Of a stretch of DNA of 64,000 bases, positions 19,559 through 28,770 are shown piece by piece (within the stretch, counting starts at the first letter, position 1; each line of letters starts with the position of its first letter). The notes below the pieces were generated by a model. It saw only the letters and a list, made by a program, of their open reading frames with translations, had not been told where the DNA came from and made no database searches. The position numbers and the translations under genes are program-made. Origin of the DNA: JAVBNH01 sp031551635 (GTDB lineage: Bacteria; Bacillota; Clostridia; Oscillospirales; Acutalibacteraceae); NCBI GenBank assembly GCA_031551635.1, contig JAVBNH010000002.1, positions 248,001-312,000 on the forward strand, read 5' to 3'.

Positions 19559-21691
19559 TTGTTGAAACGTTTTTTGAGTATTTTTCTCACTTGCATACTG
19601 CTGCTTTCGGCTTTCTCAGCCGGAATTTTACCAGTGTATGCTGAGGATACTGTGTTTGAAGAGCAGGAGTATTCCGATGAATTCAAGCAATATCTGACTG
19701 ACCGCGAAAACGGTGACACCGATAAGTATAACGGCTATATCCCGAGAGCCTTTGACACTCAGCCGCCCGCGACTTCACGCAGTCTGAAGGGTTCATATGC
19801 CTCGAGCTTTGACTCGCGCGGGAATTACAGCACACCTGTTGAGGATCAGGGACGCCTTGGAACCTGCTGGGCTTTTTCGGCGAACGGTTTGATTGAAAAT
19901 TACGTAAGCAAGACAACCGGTGTGAAGAATGATTATTCCGAGGAATATCTTCGTTTTTATGCCAGTGACGAAATCCCGGTAAAGAGCAACGGTTATTTTT
20001 ACCGCTGGGCTTATGAGGGTGGAAATTTTGAAATAGCTTCAGCAAGCTTTACCGGTCGGAACGGTCCCGTCTATTCTTCCGAAATGCCTTACAGCAATGA
20101 CCCTTATCGTACATGGCCTTCCGACCAGATGGAAACACCTGCAGCTGTCAATGTCACCGGCACAAAGACGCTTGGGCGCAGTGTTGAGGAAATAAAAGAG
20201 GGCGTGGAGCGGTACGGTTCGGTTGAGGTCAGCATGAGATTCGGTGACGGCTACACACTGCCGGATGAGAGCGAATATTATAACAAAAATACATTTGCCT
20301 ACTATATGGATACAGCGAATTATGTCAACCACTCAGTGCTTGTCTGCGGCTGGGATGACAATTTTTCTGTTTCGAATTTTAACAAGGCTCATCGCCCGAA
20401 AAACAACGGTGCTTGGCTTTGTAAAAACAGCTGGGGCGAGGAGTTCGGAGAGAAGGGTTATTTCTGGCTTTCGTATGAGGACATGTCCGCCTATGTCGAT
20501 GTTAATGTTGTGACCGGTGTGCGCGAGGCTTCTCCCTACAACAAAATCTATTCCTATGATTCTGTTGTGCCGAGGTTCAGCGGTATTGGTGTCGCCGACG
20601 AGCACTCCTATATATACGCCGCAAATACCTTCAACTTCGAGAAGAATCAGGTTATCACCGAGTGTATGTTTTATTACGGAAAAACAGGCGTGAGCTATGA
20701 GGTTTATATTGTTCCTTCAGGCGCTGGCGGAATACCCGCTTTTAATCCGGAAACAGCCGGAACCCCTGCTGCGACAGGAACCTTTGACTACTCAGGCTAC
20801 AGAACCGTAAGCCTTGATACTCCTTATACCGTCCCCTCGAACGGAAGCTATTCGGTTATTTTAAAAATCGGTGCGGCACCCGGACTTAAAACTGCCTACT
20901 ACTACCATGAGGCGACTGTTGATAACCTTTGCAAGGCTGTCGCGAAGGCAGGGGAGAGCTGGCTCTACCTTTCAGGGCAATGGAAGGACACAAAGAGCAT
21001 GGGCGGCGGTAACGGCAATATTTGTATTCGCGCCGTTGTCGAAAACCCGCTGCCGACTGTAAATACCAGCGGAATCTCTCTTGATAAAACTAGTTTAAAT
21101 ATAATGACATTTGAAAAAAGTCCACTTACTGCGAATGTTTCGCCTGCGGACGCTACTTATAAAAACGTTGTTTGGCGCTCGAGCAATCCCGCCGCCGCGA
21201 CAGTAAGCCAGAGCGGTGTTGTCACGGCAGTCTGGGAGGGTACAGCGGAAATTACAGCATCCACTCTTGACGGAAAAAACACCGCACAGTGCAGCGTAAC
21301 AGTGACCAATCCGAATTTCCCGGTTACTGAAGTTAACATCAGCTGGATACTAGTGAATCTTAAAATCGGTTCATCTGATGCATCATACAGTGAGAGGTTA
21401 TTGGAGCCGGTATTTAATCCTTCATATGCTACTAATCAGAATGTCACATGGAGCTGTGAAGATGAATCCGTCATTTCGCTCACACCGGGCGAAAATAATT
21501 CTGTAATTATTAGACCTCTCGCGGTGGGTACGACGAAGGTCACTGTAACCACCGAGGACGGCGGTTTCACCTCCAGTTGTATCGTGAATGTCACAGAGTA
21601 CAACGAGCCGCAGCCGCTTAACTTCTGGGAAAGAATTGTCGCGTTTTTCCAGTTAATAATAGACGCAATCAGAATGTTTTTCGGAATGTAA
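19559..21691 (+). CDS. Secreted papain-family cysteine protease with Ig-like domains
   Basis: 710 residues from a TTG start (AAAGGAAG upstream). Signal peptide at about 1-28, then a C1A peptidase domain: VEDQGRLGTCWAFSA with catalytic Cys103 and the oxyanion-hole Gln before it, His258 in NHSVLVCGWDD, and Asn290 in KNSWGEEFGEKGYFWLS. A lectin-like domain typical of bacterial C1A proteins follows (about 330-500), then two Big-2-type Ig-like domains (about 505-590 and 595-690). The C-terminus is an aromatic amphipathic helix (FWERIVAFFQLIIDAIRMFF), probably a membrane- or surface-binding tail. It acts outside the cell, probably on host, dietary or surface proteins. Confidence 0.9.
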   Translation: MLKRFLSIFLTCILLLSAFSAGILPVYAEDTVFEEQEYSDEFKQYLTDRENGDTDKYNGYIPRAFDTQPPATSRSLKGSYASSFDSRGNYSTPVEDQGRLGTCWAFSANGLIENYVSKTTGVKNDYSEEYLRFYASDEIPVKSNGYFYRWAYEGGNFEIASASFTGRNGPVYSSEMPYSNDPYRTWPSDQMETPAAVNVTGTKTLGRSVEEIKEGVERYGSVEVSMRFGDGYTLPDESEYYNKNTFAYYMDTANYVNHSVLVCGWDDNFSVSNFNKAHRPKNNGAWLCKNSWGEEFGEKGYFWLSYEDMSAYVDVNVVTGVREASPYNKIYSYDSVVPRFSGIGVADEHSYIYAANTFNFEKNQVITECMFYYGKTGVSYEVYIVPSGAGGIPAFNPETAGTPAATGTFDYSGYRTVSLDTPYTVPSNGSYSVILKIGAAPGLKTAYYYHEATVDNLCKAVAKAGESWLYLSGQWKDTKSMGGGNGNICIRAVVENPLPTVNTSGISLDKTSLNIMTFEKSPLTANVSPADATYKNVVWRSSNPAAATVSQSGVVTAVWEGTAEITASTLDGKNTAQCSVTVTNPNFPVTEVNISWILVNLKIGSSDASYSERLLEPVFNPSYATNQNVTWSCEDESVISLTPGENNSVIIRPLAVGTTKVTVTTEDGGFTSSCIVNVTEYNEPQPLNFWERIVAFFQLIIDAIRMFFGM

Positions 21692-21703
21692 TATCAAATA
21701 AAT

Positions 21704-21733
21704 TTGACAGATTAAAGACAATTATGTTATAGT
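21704..21733 (+). promoter_or_regulatory. Promoter with a long structured leader
   Basis: TTGACA (21704-21709) and TATAGT (21728-21733) are 18 bases apart. Transcription would start near 21740 and give a leader of about 160 bases before the gene at 21901. Confidence 0.65.
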
Positions 21734-21734
21734 T

Positions 21735-21900
21735 ATAGTGGCATGGGGAGACACCCATAACAAAAAACGAAGCCGGTTTTATACAAATCGTCATTTAAAT
21801 AGTCGAAATTTTTCATTCGCTAATCTGTTATGCTATATCGCATAACAGGCTCATTCGAATTTCTCTTTTTAAATGAGGATTAGTATTATAATGGAAGGGG
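21735..21900 (+). other. Structured leader with palindrome flanked by imperfect direct repeats
   Basis: The sequences ending ACACCCATAACAAAAAAC (about 21735-21768) and GCACCCATTACAAAAAAC (about 21887-21920) are imperfect direct repeats, and the second covers the start of the next gene. Between them lies a palindromic region: outer arms TCATTTAAA (21791-21799) and TTTAAATGA (21868-21876), and a core hairpin TGTTATGC (21826-21833) / GCATAACA (21840-21847). It could be a regulatory leader RNA or a small insertion with a duplicated target. Confidence 0.5.
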
Positions 21901-22500
21901 ATGGCACCCATTACAAAAAACATTTCCGTCAGGGATGAATCGGGGAAGCTTTTGGAACCGACATATCCCAAGCGTGCGAAAGGTCTCGTTAAAAACGGAC
22001 GGGCACGCTATATTGACGAAAACACAATTTGTCTGTTGGCGTGTCCACCGAGAAAATTGGAGGACAAAAACATGTCAGATAATGCATTAAACCCGAATAT
22101 ACAGCAAAATGATACTGCTCCCGAACCTATAACCCAGCCTATGCCTTCACTAGAGTTCATTCTTGACAGCTTCAAGCTCATAATGAACGATACCTCTCAT
22201 ATCCATGAAGCTATTTATGCTATTAAGGAAATGGATGTCAACGAGGGTTCAAGCAATGTTGACGGCGACAAGGCGAGGGGCGAAGCTATTAAGCACGCGG
22301 TACTCTCGCGCGAGACGACAAATCAGAAAATGCTTGAAATGCTGCAGGAGATGTACCGCGATTTAAAACCGCGGCAGGAGGATACAGATGCTGTTTTAGT
22401 AAAAACTGCAGCTGAGCTGATAAAAAACATCCCGCCTGAGTTTGCGGATTCGCTGTGGAAGCGAACGCTGGATACTCTGAACCTGAACCGCTGCGAATAA
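21901..22500 (+). CDS. Small cytoplasmic protein of unknown function
   Basis: 199 residues. The N-terminal 50 are basic and contain YPKRAKGLVKNGRARYIDEN followed by a CPPRKLED segment; I recall similar segments in hypothetical proteins of gut Clostridia. The rest is helical and acidic, with no membrane segment and no known motif. Start choice is uncertain: the ATG at 21901 lies immediately after the purine-rich GGAAGGGG, which is too close for a normal ribosome site, so a non-ATG start a few codons downstream is possible. It has its own promoter and terminator, so it is an isolated gene. Confidence 0.65.
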   Translation: MAPITKNISVRDESGKLLEPTYPKRAKGLVKNGRARYIDENTICLLACPPRKLEDKNMSDNALNPNIQQNDTAPEPITQPMPSLEFILDSFKLIMNDTSHIHEAIYAIKEMDVNEGSSNVDGDKARGEAIKHAVLSRETTNQKMLEMLQEMYRDLKPRQEDTDAVLVKTAAELIKNIPPEFADSLWKRTLDTLNLNRCE

Positions 22501-22520
22501 ACAAAGTTAAACCAAACATA

Positions 22521-22575
22521 GGCGGCTCTCATACTATTTTAACTTTTAGTATAAGAGCCGCCCGGTTTTATTTAG
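22521..22575 (+). terminator. Intrinsic terminator
   Basis: GGCGGCTCTCATACTA pairs with TAGTATAAGAGCCGCC (one bulged base) around a TTTTAACTTT loop. CGGTTTTATTT follows. It lies 20 bases after the stop of the preceding gene. Confidence 0.9.
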
Positions 22576-22673
22576 TTATTTTTTTTGCCTGAAGCTTCTT
22601 TCTTATGCTTTATCCAACAAGAAGCTCTAAATTGTTTTAATTATTTTAGATAGTTAGTAGCTATTGTGAGTTA

Positions 22674-23408
22674 TTATTTTATTCTTTTTAAAGAGCTAAC
22701 TTTAAAACATCCCTTTAATTTTGGAAGTAGTATTATAATTAAAAACAAAGCTATCCATTGTGAGGTTGAAAGAATCCAGACACCTCGGTTTGTATCTCCT
22801 CTAAAAAATTCCAGTACAAAGCGTCCGATGGAGTAAGAAACAATTATAACAGGTAAAAGTGGTATATCAGGTTTATGACATTCAGGTCTGAGAATGAGAA
22901 AAAAAGATAATAAAACCGCACAATAAAGTGCTTCAAACAATTGGATAGGTAAGCGCATACTGTTTGAAAGTTCTATACCGTAACAACATCCTACAAAATA
23001 GCATCCTAAACGAGCAATGCATTGGAAAGCTGGTACTGCGTATGCGAATGCATTAAACATGCTTTTCATTTCGATATGACAAAGCTTTGTTCCCAAGGCG
23101 GACATACATATACTGCCAAACAGACCGCCGTAAAATACACCGCTGCCACGAAGAATTAGTTTCCAATTATCAACTGTCCAAAAACCGGACTCTGTGCTAT
23201 GTATGAAAATTTGTCCTAATGCTCCGAATAACCGGGCACCGACTAAAGCACCAACTGAAGCAAACGCAGTAATATATAAGATATCAAGTGAGCGTAAACT
23301 CAATGCGTGGCGTTTTATAAAAGCGATTAATTCGGCAAATAATAGATCAGAAAGCTACATTAAAAAATACATTGATATTGGTGTACCGTTGAAATAGATA
23401 AACGGCAT
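22674..23408 (-). pseudogene. Lgt-like prolipoprotein diacylglyceryl transferase, broken by an internal TAG
   Basis: The intact part (from 23303 down) has Lgt family marks: GSGVFYGG, RLGCYFVGCCYG, a PIQLFEAL segment and GRFVLEFFRGD, with several membrane helices. The expected N-terminal segment lies upstream in the same frame from an ATG at 23408 (MPFIYFNGTPISMYFLM), but a TAG codon (23357-23355) separates it from the continuation LSDLLFAELIAFIKR. A TTG at 23303 could start a shortened 209-residue protein that lacks the first helix. No good ribosome site was seen for either start. It is probably an inactive or decaying accessory copy; a sequencing error is possible. Confidence 0.7.
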
Positions 23409-23447
23409 CATTTAAAAAAACTTTCATTATTTTGATAAAATGCTAAT

Positions 23448-24131
23448 TTACAAATGTATGAACATTTCTAGTCCTAGCTTTTTTATCAGATTTTCAAATA
23501 CCTCGCGAATCATAAAAATTAACTTTTGAAAAATGGTTGCTTCCGGAACTTCAAAGGTGTCCGCGCCATGCATTTCATCACCGTCATAACATGGAATTGT
23601 CATGCAAAAAACTCCTGATTTTATACATGTAATTTTCGAGTAACCTAATAATCCTCCACTTGCTCCTTCGTTCTTAATCATGCTATTGTCAGAGACAACG
23701 CCCCACGAAAAGTCGTAATAGACATATGATTTACCAAATTGAAGTTTAATGGTTTTATTATTACTGTTAATTTTATACTCTATGCTGTTTAAAATGTTGT
23801 CATTGTCTGTTAAGATTAAGCTTACTGAGCCTGTACTTGCTGTCAGGAATTGCGCCCAGATTTTATTGGTATTTTTTTCTCTAAAGGTTCCTATAAGCTT
23901 TAGCACGTTTGAATCTGATGACATCCATTCACAGCCTTCAGGTACTGAAGCGTATAGAACTGAGCCAAATAGAATGTTGTCGCTACCGTCTGTTATAGTA
24001 TGTTTTGTAAGGTCTGTATTATTATTAATTGCAACAATTTCAAAATCAGGGACTTCTTTAGCTTCGGCTCCTATAACACTAATGATAAAAACAAATAACA
24101 TTATTATTAAAATACAAATATTTTTTTTCAT
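23448..24131 (-). CDS. Small secreted protein, unknown function
   Basis: 227 residues. The first 25 are a signal peptide (MKKNICILIIMLFVFIISVI). The middle is beta-rich with no family I recognise, and DSNVLKLIGTF and GASGGLLGYSKITC suggest a Big-2-like fold. The C-terminus is an amphipathic helix (FQKLIFMIREVFENLIKKLG) like the tails of two other secreted proteins in this window. It has its own strong promoter about 120 bases upstream, with GAAAGGTGG before the ATG. Confidence 0.7.
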   Translation of the reverse strand: MKKNICILIIMLFVFIISVIGAEAKEVPDFEIVAINNNTDLTKHTITDGSDNILFGSVLYASVPEGCEWMSSDSNVLKLIGTFREKNTNKIWAQFLTASTGSVSLILTDNDNILNSIEYKINSNNKTIKLQFGKSYVYYDFSWGVVSDNSMIKNEGASGGLLGYSKITCIKSGVFCMTIPCYDGDEMHGADTFEVPEATIFQKLIFMIREVFENLIKKLGLEMFIHL

Positions 24132-24255
24132 TATAAATCCACCTTTCTAAAAAATATCTTATATAATCAAAAATATAAAAACAATCATAAGCATTCCTCC
24201 GCAAAAAAGATTCTTATCAAATAAAATAAATATAAATAATATTTATTCCGTATAT

Positions 24256-24284
24256 AGTATATCGTATTTTCTTTTACATGTCAA
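24256..24284 (-). promoter_or_regulatory. Strong sigma-70 promoter for the small secreted protein
   Basis: On the minus strand, TTGACA (24284-24279) and TATACT (24261-24256) are separated by 17 bases, a near-consensus promoter. The 300-base gap 24132-24432 holds this promoter, an AT-rich leader and AT-rich sequence downstream of the transporter gene; I see no gene in it. Confidence 0.8.
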
Positions 24285-24432
24285 CATATCAATAAAAAGC
24301 CACAAAAGTTTGTATATGTTTTACATAAAAAAAATTGTAATATTGTATAAGATGCACAAATAACAGCTTACCGTTTTTATAGGTAAGTTGTTTTGTAATA
24401 TCCTTAATAAATTTTTATTAATACAATATGTA

Positions 24433-26019
24433 TTACTCCTGAACAGCAGCTTCTTCTTTTTGTTTAATCTGTGCTTCGCGGCGTTTCATGAGCTCCATTT
24501 CAGTCTTTTCGCGGTCGGAGGGCTTCCATTTAACAAAGCTTCTGCACAGTATGTAAAGAAGGTTATCAAGCACTGGAATCAATGTATACATCGGCCACAT
24601 CCACTTCATATAACGCTCCGGCGGAAGGGTGCCGGCCTCGGTGTAGCCACCCTTGTAGCCCGTCCACTGAAGAAAGGCGTTGCCTGTCACGAGACCGATG
24701 TTGTCAGTGACTATCTTCGAAAAAAGCCCGTTTATCGCCGCTGTCACACCCTCGCTCCTGTGCCCGGTTTTGAGTTCCACAAAATCATAAAACTCAAAGT
24801 TGAGCATTTCCTCCGCGACACCGTCCCAGTTGACAGAGGCGTTAATCGCCGTTTCAGCGGCTATAATCACCGCGAGCTTCGGTATGGTATTATACCCCAC
24901 AAGGAACTGTATGAGCTTGCCGCCCGCGTCAATCATGCTCTTAACCTGCTGAGCCTTCAGCGGACCGCCCATTTTATTTATCAGCTGCCTGTTAAAGGGC
25001 TGCATAAGAGATGAGGGCAGACCGGAAATCAACTGCTTTATGTATAAAACACCTTCACCGCCCATTTCCTTGCCGAGAACCTTGAACTTCGGTATGAGAT
25101 AGCGGTAAACAAGCAGCTCGTCTCCGACATTCGGAGAGAAAACGGTGATGAATCTGGCAACAAAATTCGCCAGAAAATAGCGGTTATGCTTAAGCAGCTT
25201 AAAGGCTTGGAAGATTGTCATCTGCTTTTCCTCGCTAGGGTGACCCTCGCCCGGAGCCATAATAAGCGGAGAGGGGCGGGAGTAGTCGACACGCTGCTTG
25301 ATAAAGGTCGGTAATATTGATGAGGTAATGGCTAGAGGCCAGAAAACAAGTGCTCCGATGAAAATAATCTGATAATCAGTCCAGCCGAAATATTCACGGA
25401 AGCCCATGAAAATTGTCGGCAGATTCGCGACAAGCCAGGTCATCTGACCGCCCATATTGCTCCAGACCCTGACCCTTGTGCGCTGCTGTGTTTCGGGGCT
25501 GATACCCGAGCGGATTTTCTGCCCCGCGATACCGTCGAGTGTTCCGATTATGTCCTGCGACATATTACAGAACATCAGCAGCGCCACATGCTGCCAGGCT
25601 GAAAGTCCGCCGTCAATCATCTTGAGAATATTCAACGAGTGACCGGTAAAAGCGGAAATCCGCATAAAAAGCTTCAGGGTCTGTACACCGAACTGCTTTT
25701 TATCCATCCACGCGCCGAGCAGCGGGTCGTTTACGGCATCCCATAATGAAGAAACAACCCCTGCAACCGATAAGTAGTTCGGCGGAACTTTGTAAACCTC
25801 TTTAAAGAGGAAATCTCGCCTGCCGGTGAAGCCGCCGGACATGCCGCCTAAGGAGGAAGAAATCGCAAACAGCAGCAGCTCCCACGGTGTAATTGTGTTG
25901 ATGGGCAACCCCTCGCCCTTGAGCCAAATCATTGGGTGACGCACGCCCTGTTCGACATTTGATGCCGTTTGAGATGGCAGAAATCTGTTTAGCAATCTAA
26001 CAAACCAGTTAATATTCAT
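24433..26019 (-). CDS. GPH/MFS-type sugar transporter
   Basis: 528 residues with about twelve membrane helices. The N-terminal half has DAVNDPLLGAWMDK, matching the conserved WDxxxDPxxG pattern of the glycoside-pentoside-hexuronide:cation symporter family (MelB-like). The C-terminal tail is charged (EKTEMELMKRREAQIKQKEE). It probably imports a glycoside with Na+ or H+. Its start overlaps the end of the upstream oxidoreductase gene by 11 bases, and an alpha-galactosidase lies two genes upstream on the same strand, so a galactoside substrate is a reasonable inference. Confidence 0.8.
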   Translation of the reverse strand: MNINWFVRLLNRFLPSQTASNVEQGVRHPMIWLKGEGLPINTITPWELLLFAISSSLGGMSGGFTGRRDFLFKEVYKVPPNYLSVAGVVSSLWDAVNDPLLGAWMDKKQFGVQTLKLFMRISAFTGHSLNILKMIDGGLSAWQHVALLMFCNMSQDIIGTLDGIAGQKIRSGISPETQQRTRVRVWSNMGGQMTWLVANLPTIFMGFREYFGWTDYQIIFIGALVFWPLAITSSILPTFIKQRVDYSRPSPLIMAPGEGHPSEEKQMTIFQAFKLLKHNRYFLANFVARFITVFSPNVGDELLVYRYLIPKFKVLGKEMGGEGVLYIKQLISGLPSSLMQPFNRQLINKMGGPLKAQQVKSMIDAGGKLIQFLVGYNTIPKLAVIIAAETAINASVNWDGVAEEMLNFEFYDFVELKTGHRSEGVTAAINGLFSKIVTDNIGLVTGNAFLQWTGYKGGYTEAGTLPPERYMKWMWPMYTLIPVLDNLLYILCRSFVKWKPSDREKTEMELMKRREAQIKQKEEAAVQE

Positions 26020-26986
26020 CGCTCCTTATACTTTTTTTATTAAGATTTGCATTTACAATATCAAACATCTTACAGCACTGAATCGTATCCTTGTGCGGGA
26101 CTGTCGGGCTTTCATAAAGTCCTGCATTTACACAGCGTATTGTTTCCTGAATCTCAAAGACAAAACCGTTTTTAAATTCCTCCTTGAAATGCTCCTTGAC
26201 CTCACCGTTTTTATAAAGGAAGCATTCGCTGCCGCCGACAATATTCGGTATGGAAATATACCCTGTGGTACCGCAAATGACGTTGTTTGCGGGGATTCCG
26301 GCGGCAAAGCTTATCTGAAGATTCGCAATACAGCTCTCAAAACGCACACTGATATTGTCGCTCAGGTCAACACCCGTTACCGCGGGAACGGTCAGCACAC
26401 TGATTTCTTCAACTTGCTGGTTCACGAGATAGGTAAGCAGCTCGAAAACATAAACGCCTATATCATAAACCGCACCGCCGCCGAATTCACGGCTGAAATA
26501 CCTCTCGCCTGGGTCGGGATTCGCCTTGAAACCAATAGCAAATGTCGCACTGTTGAGTTTTCCAATCTCTCCGTTTAGTATCCATTCCCTCGCTTTATTT
26601 ATATGCGGCAGAAAGCGTGACCACATAGCTTCCATGACAAAAAGCTTTTTTTCTTTTGCTAAACGGAAAATTTCCTTTGCGTGAGCCGAATTTGTCACCA
26701 TAGCTTTTTCTATAAGCACAGGGCAGTTGTGGCTCAGGCATAAAAGCGCGTTTTCATAGTGGAAATTGTGGGTAGTCGCGATATAAACCGCATCAAGCTT
26801 GTTATCAGTGAGCATTTTTTCATAGCTGTCCGAATAATATGATATTTCCTCCGCCTGTGCGAATTCCCTAGCTCTGTCAAGGCTTTTGCTCGAAACGGCG
26901 GCGACGCACGCACCCTCAATCAGACGCACCGCGTCGCAGAATTTATGTGCGATTTTCCCCGCTCCAATAATTCCGAATTTAAACAT
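26009..26986 (-). CDS. Gfo/Idh/MocA-family NAD(P)-dependent oxidoreductase
   Basis: 325 residues. The N-terminus is a Rossmann fold with GIIGAGKIAHKF, and the family's EKAMV (Glu-Lys-Pro-like) segment follows at about residue 93-97. The C-terminal half is the usual substrate-binding alpha/beta domain (GGGAVYDIGVYVFELL). Such enzymes oxidise or reduce sugars, inositols or dihydrodiols. Here it sits between a GH4 alpha-galactosidase and a sugar transporter, so it likely works on an imported sugar. The exact substrate cannot be read. TGGAGCG precedes the ATG. Confidence 0.85.
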   Translation of the reverse strand: MFKFGIIGAGKIAHKFCDAVRLIEGACVAAVSSKSLDRAREFAQAEEISYYSDSYEKMLTDNKLDAVYIATTHNFHYENALLCLSHNCPVLIEKAMVTNSAHAKEIFRLAKEKKLFVMEAMWSRFLPHINKAREWILNGEIGKLNSATFAIGFKANPDPGERYFSREFGGGAVYDIGVYVFELLTYLVNQQVEEISVLTVPAVTGVDLSDNISVRFESCIANLQISFAAGIPANNVICGTTGYISIPNIVGGSECFLYKNGEVKEHFKEEFKNGFVFEIQETIRCVNAGLYESPTVPHKDTIQCCKMFDIVNANLNKKSIRSDEY

Positions 26987-27010
26987 AATAACGCTCCAAT
27001 ATTTATTTTG

Positions 27011-27219
27011 CTAGGGAATAGGGACTAGGGACTAGGGGTTAGGGACTAGGGGCTAGGGACTAGGGACTAGGGACTAGGAGCTAGGGGCTAGGGACTAGGA
27101 GCTAGGAGCTAGGGACTAGGAGCCAGGGACTAGGGGATTAGGGATTAGGGGGTAGGGAACTAGGGAACTAGGAAACTAGGGGTTAGGGAACTAGTGGCTG
27201 GGGATTAGGCGTTAGGGTT
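27011..27219 (+). repeat. G-rich heptamer/octamer tandem repeat array (GGGACTA-like)
   Basis: About 209 bases made of some 28 imperfect units such as GGGACTA, GGGGCTA and GGAGCTA. The plus strand is a run of GGG tracts every 7-8 bases, which could form quadruplex DNA; the minus-strand transcript would be C-rich. It fills much of the 404-base gap between the alpha-galactosidase and oxidoreductase genes (26987-27390), where I see no gene. Units are irregular and unspaced, so it is not a CRISPR. Confidence 0.9.
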
Positions 27220-27370
27220 ATCGGATAAGGTTTCACCCAATATTTTTATAATTGAGGGTCAATATGAGCAGGCAATGATTTTTTTAATCAGTCGGGCATT
27301 TAGATGAAAAATTTCCTTTTTCTAAACTTCGCGACCACATCTGTACACTGTACACTAAATCAGTGTTTTC

Positions 27371-27396
27371 TAACTCCTAGTCCCTAGTCCCTAATT
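27371..27396 (-). repeat. Short inverted arm of the G-rich heptamer repeat
   Basis: On the minus strand this reads TTAGGGACTAGGGACTAGGA followed by GTTA, i.e. the same unit as 27011-27219 in the opposite orientation. The TAG stop codon of the alpha-galactosidase gene is contained in its first unit. The two arrays could pair in RNA or single-stranded DNA. Confidence 0.85.
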
Positions 27397-28707
27397 AAAT
27401 ATCGGCAAATAATCCTTATTCTTCAAGAACATCTCGTCAACCATCGCCTTGATTTCGTCGAGTGTCAGCACAGCGCTGGTCAGGGGGTCATAGACAATGG
27501 CGTCAAAGACCTTTCTCTTGTCCCTCGTGAGAAGTCCCTCGACCGCAAGCTCCTCGCAAAGAGCGGAATTATAAACAAGCGGGGTGACAGAAGAAGGCAG
27601 AGCGCCGACATGCATTGGCTGCAGCCTTCCCTTGCTCGCGAGCACAGGCACCTCAACGCAGCAGCCATAGGGCAAATTGTCAATCAAATTGAAATTCCGC
27701 ACGTTTCCGTTGAAGGTGAACATGGTATTATCGCCGAATATAGCGTTGAAAATATAAGTCGCATATTCCTGTCCGCGCTCGATGTTAATTTCTTCCTTCG
27801 CGAGATATTCCTTTATATCGTCACGCCAGTTGTCCTTGCGTTTCTCGTAGTGGTGGAGAATATCCGCGTACAGTCCCGGGTTCCAGCCTGTGCCGTGGGT
27901 GCAGTATTTCTCAATCAAATCTGGGCGTTTTCTGTACCAGGCGTTATACTCTGAATTATGCCCAGAGGACTCTGTGACATAGTAGTCAAGATGCAGGAAC
28001 ATATTGTTTCTCACGATTTCCTCGTTATAAATTTCAGGGTTTTTCATAGCCTCTCGCAGTGCCGGGTATGCGTCCTCACCCTTGACCTTGTAGTCAAGAT
28101 AAAACGCCTGATGATTAATTCCCGCGCAGGTATATGTAACATCCTTCATGTCAGCGCCGAGCCATTTTGCAAGCATACCTGCTGTACCCTGAACGCTGTG
28201 GCAAAGACCTGATATAATCAAATCGGGATAGACTTCCTGCATGCCGCGGCAGAGCATAGCCATTGGGTTTGTGTAGTTGAGGAAAACAGCCTTCGGGCAG
28301 TATTTTTGTATGTCGGCGCAGATGTCGAGCATGACAGGCAGGGTGCGCAGGGTTCTGAAAATACCTGAGGGTCCGCGCGTGTCGCCGACATTTATGTCGA
28401 TACCGTATTTTTTTGGTATTTCAATGTCGTGCCGCCACACTTCAACATCGCCGTTGAGAATGGTGCACAAAACGCCGTCAGCGCCTTTGAGAGCCTCAGC
28501 CCTGTCCATAGTGGTGACAACCTTTGCGGGATAACCGCCATATTTAACAATTTTCTCGCATGCCTGGCGGACATAGTCAAGTCTTTCCGCGTTTATGTCC
28601 ATAAGGCAGATTTCCGCGTCCCTGAAAGCGGGGAAGGTTAGCAGATCCTTTACGAGACCGCGTGTGAATCCAAAGCTGCCGCCGCCGATAAATGCAAATT
28701 TTTTCAT
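27391..28707 (-). CDS. melA: GH4-family alpha-galactosidase
   Basis: 438 residues, normal for the family. The N-terminus is an NAD-binding fold (KFAFIGGGSFGFTRG). Family 4 marks follow: a DINAERL dinucleotide segment, NVGDTRGPSGIFRTLRTLP, NYTNPMAM, CHSVQGTAG with the metal-binding Cys, and GINHQAF with the metal-binding His. These match MelA-type alpha-galactosidases better than 6-phospho-glucosidases. GH4 enzymes need NAD+ and Mn2+ and cleave by a redox elimination mechanism. It is the first gene of a leftward cluster with an oxidoreductase and a sugar transporter. GGAGGAG lies right before the ATG, and the gene has a promoter at 28771-28799. Confidence 0.88.
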   Translation of the reverse strand: MKKFAFIGGGSFGFTRGLVKDLLTFPAFRDAEICLMDINAERLDYVRQACEKIVKYGGYPAKVVTTMDRAEALKGADGVLCTILNGDVEVWRHDIEIPKKYGIDINVGDTRGPSGIFRTLRTLPVMLDICADIQKYCPKAVFLNYTNPMAMLCRGMQEVYPDLIISGLCHSVQGTAGMLAKWLGADMKDVTYTCAGINHQAFYLDYKVKGEDAYPALREAMKNPEIYNEEIVRNNMFLHLDYYVTESSGHNSEYNAWYRKRPDLIEKYCTHGTGWNPGLYADILHHYEKRKDNWRDDIKEYLAKEEINIERGQEYATYIFNAIFGDNTMFTFNGNVRNFNLIDNLPYGCCVEVPVLASKGRLQPMHVGALPSSVTPLVYNSALCEELAVEGLLTRDKRKVFDAIVYDPLTSAVLTLDEIKAMVDEMFLKNKDYLPIFN

Positions 28708-28770
28708 AAGCTCCTCCGAAAATTATTCTTGATTTGATTTGTTTTGATGATTTTTATTTGTTGTAGATTC

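Noticed and set aside
24388..25014. Rightward 208-residue open frame across the transporter gene
   Set aside because: It lies wholly antisense to the well-supported sugar transporter, has no ribosome site and has no recognisable domain.
27011..27219. CRISPR array
   Set aside because: The units are 7-8 bases, contiguous and irregular, with no spacers and no cas genes anywhere in the window. It is a simple tandem repeat.
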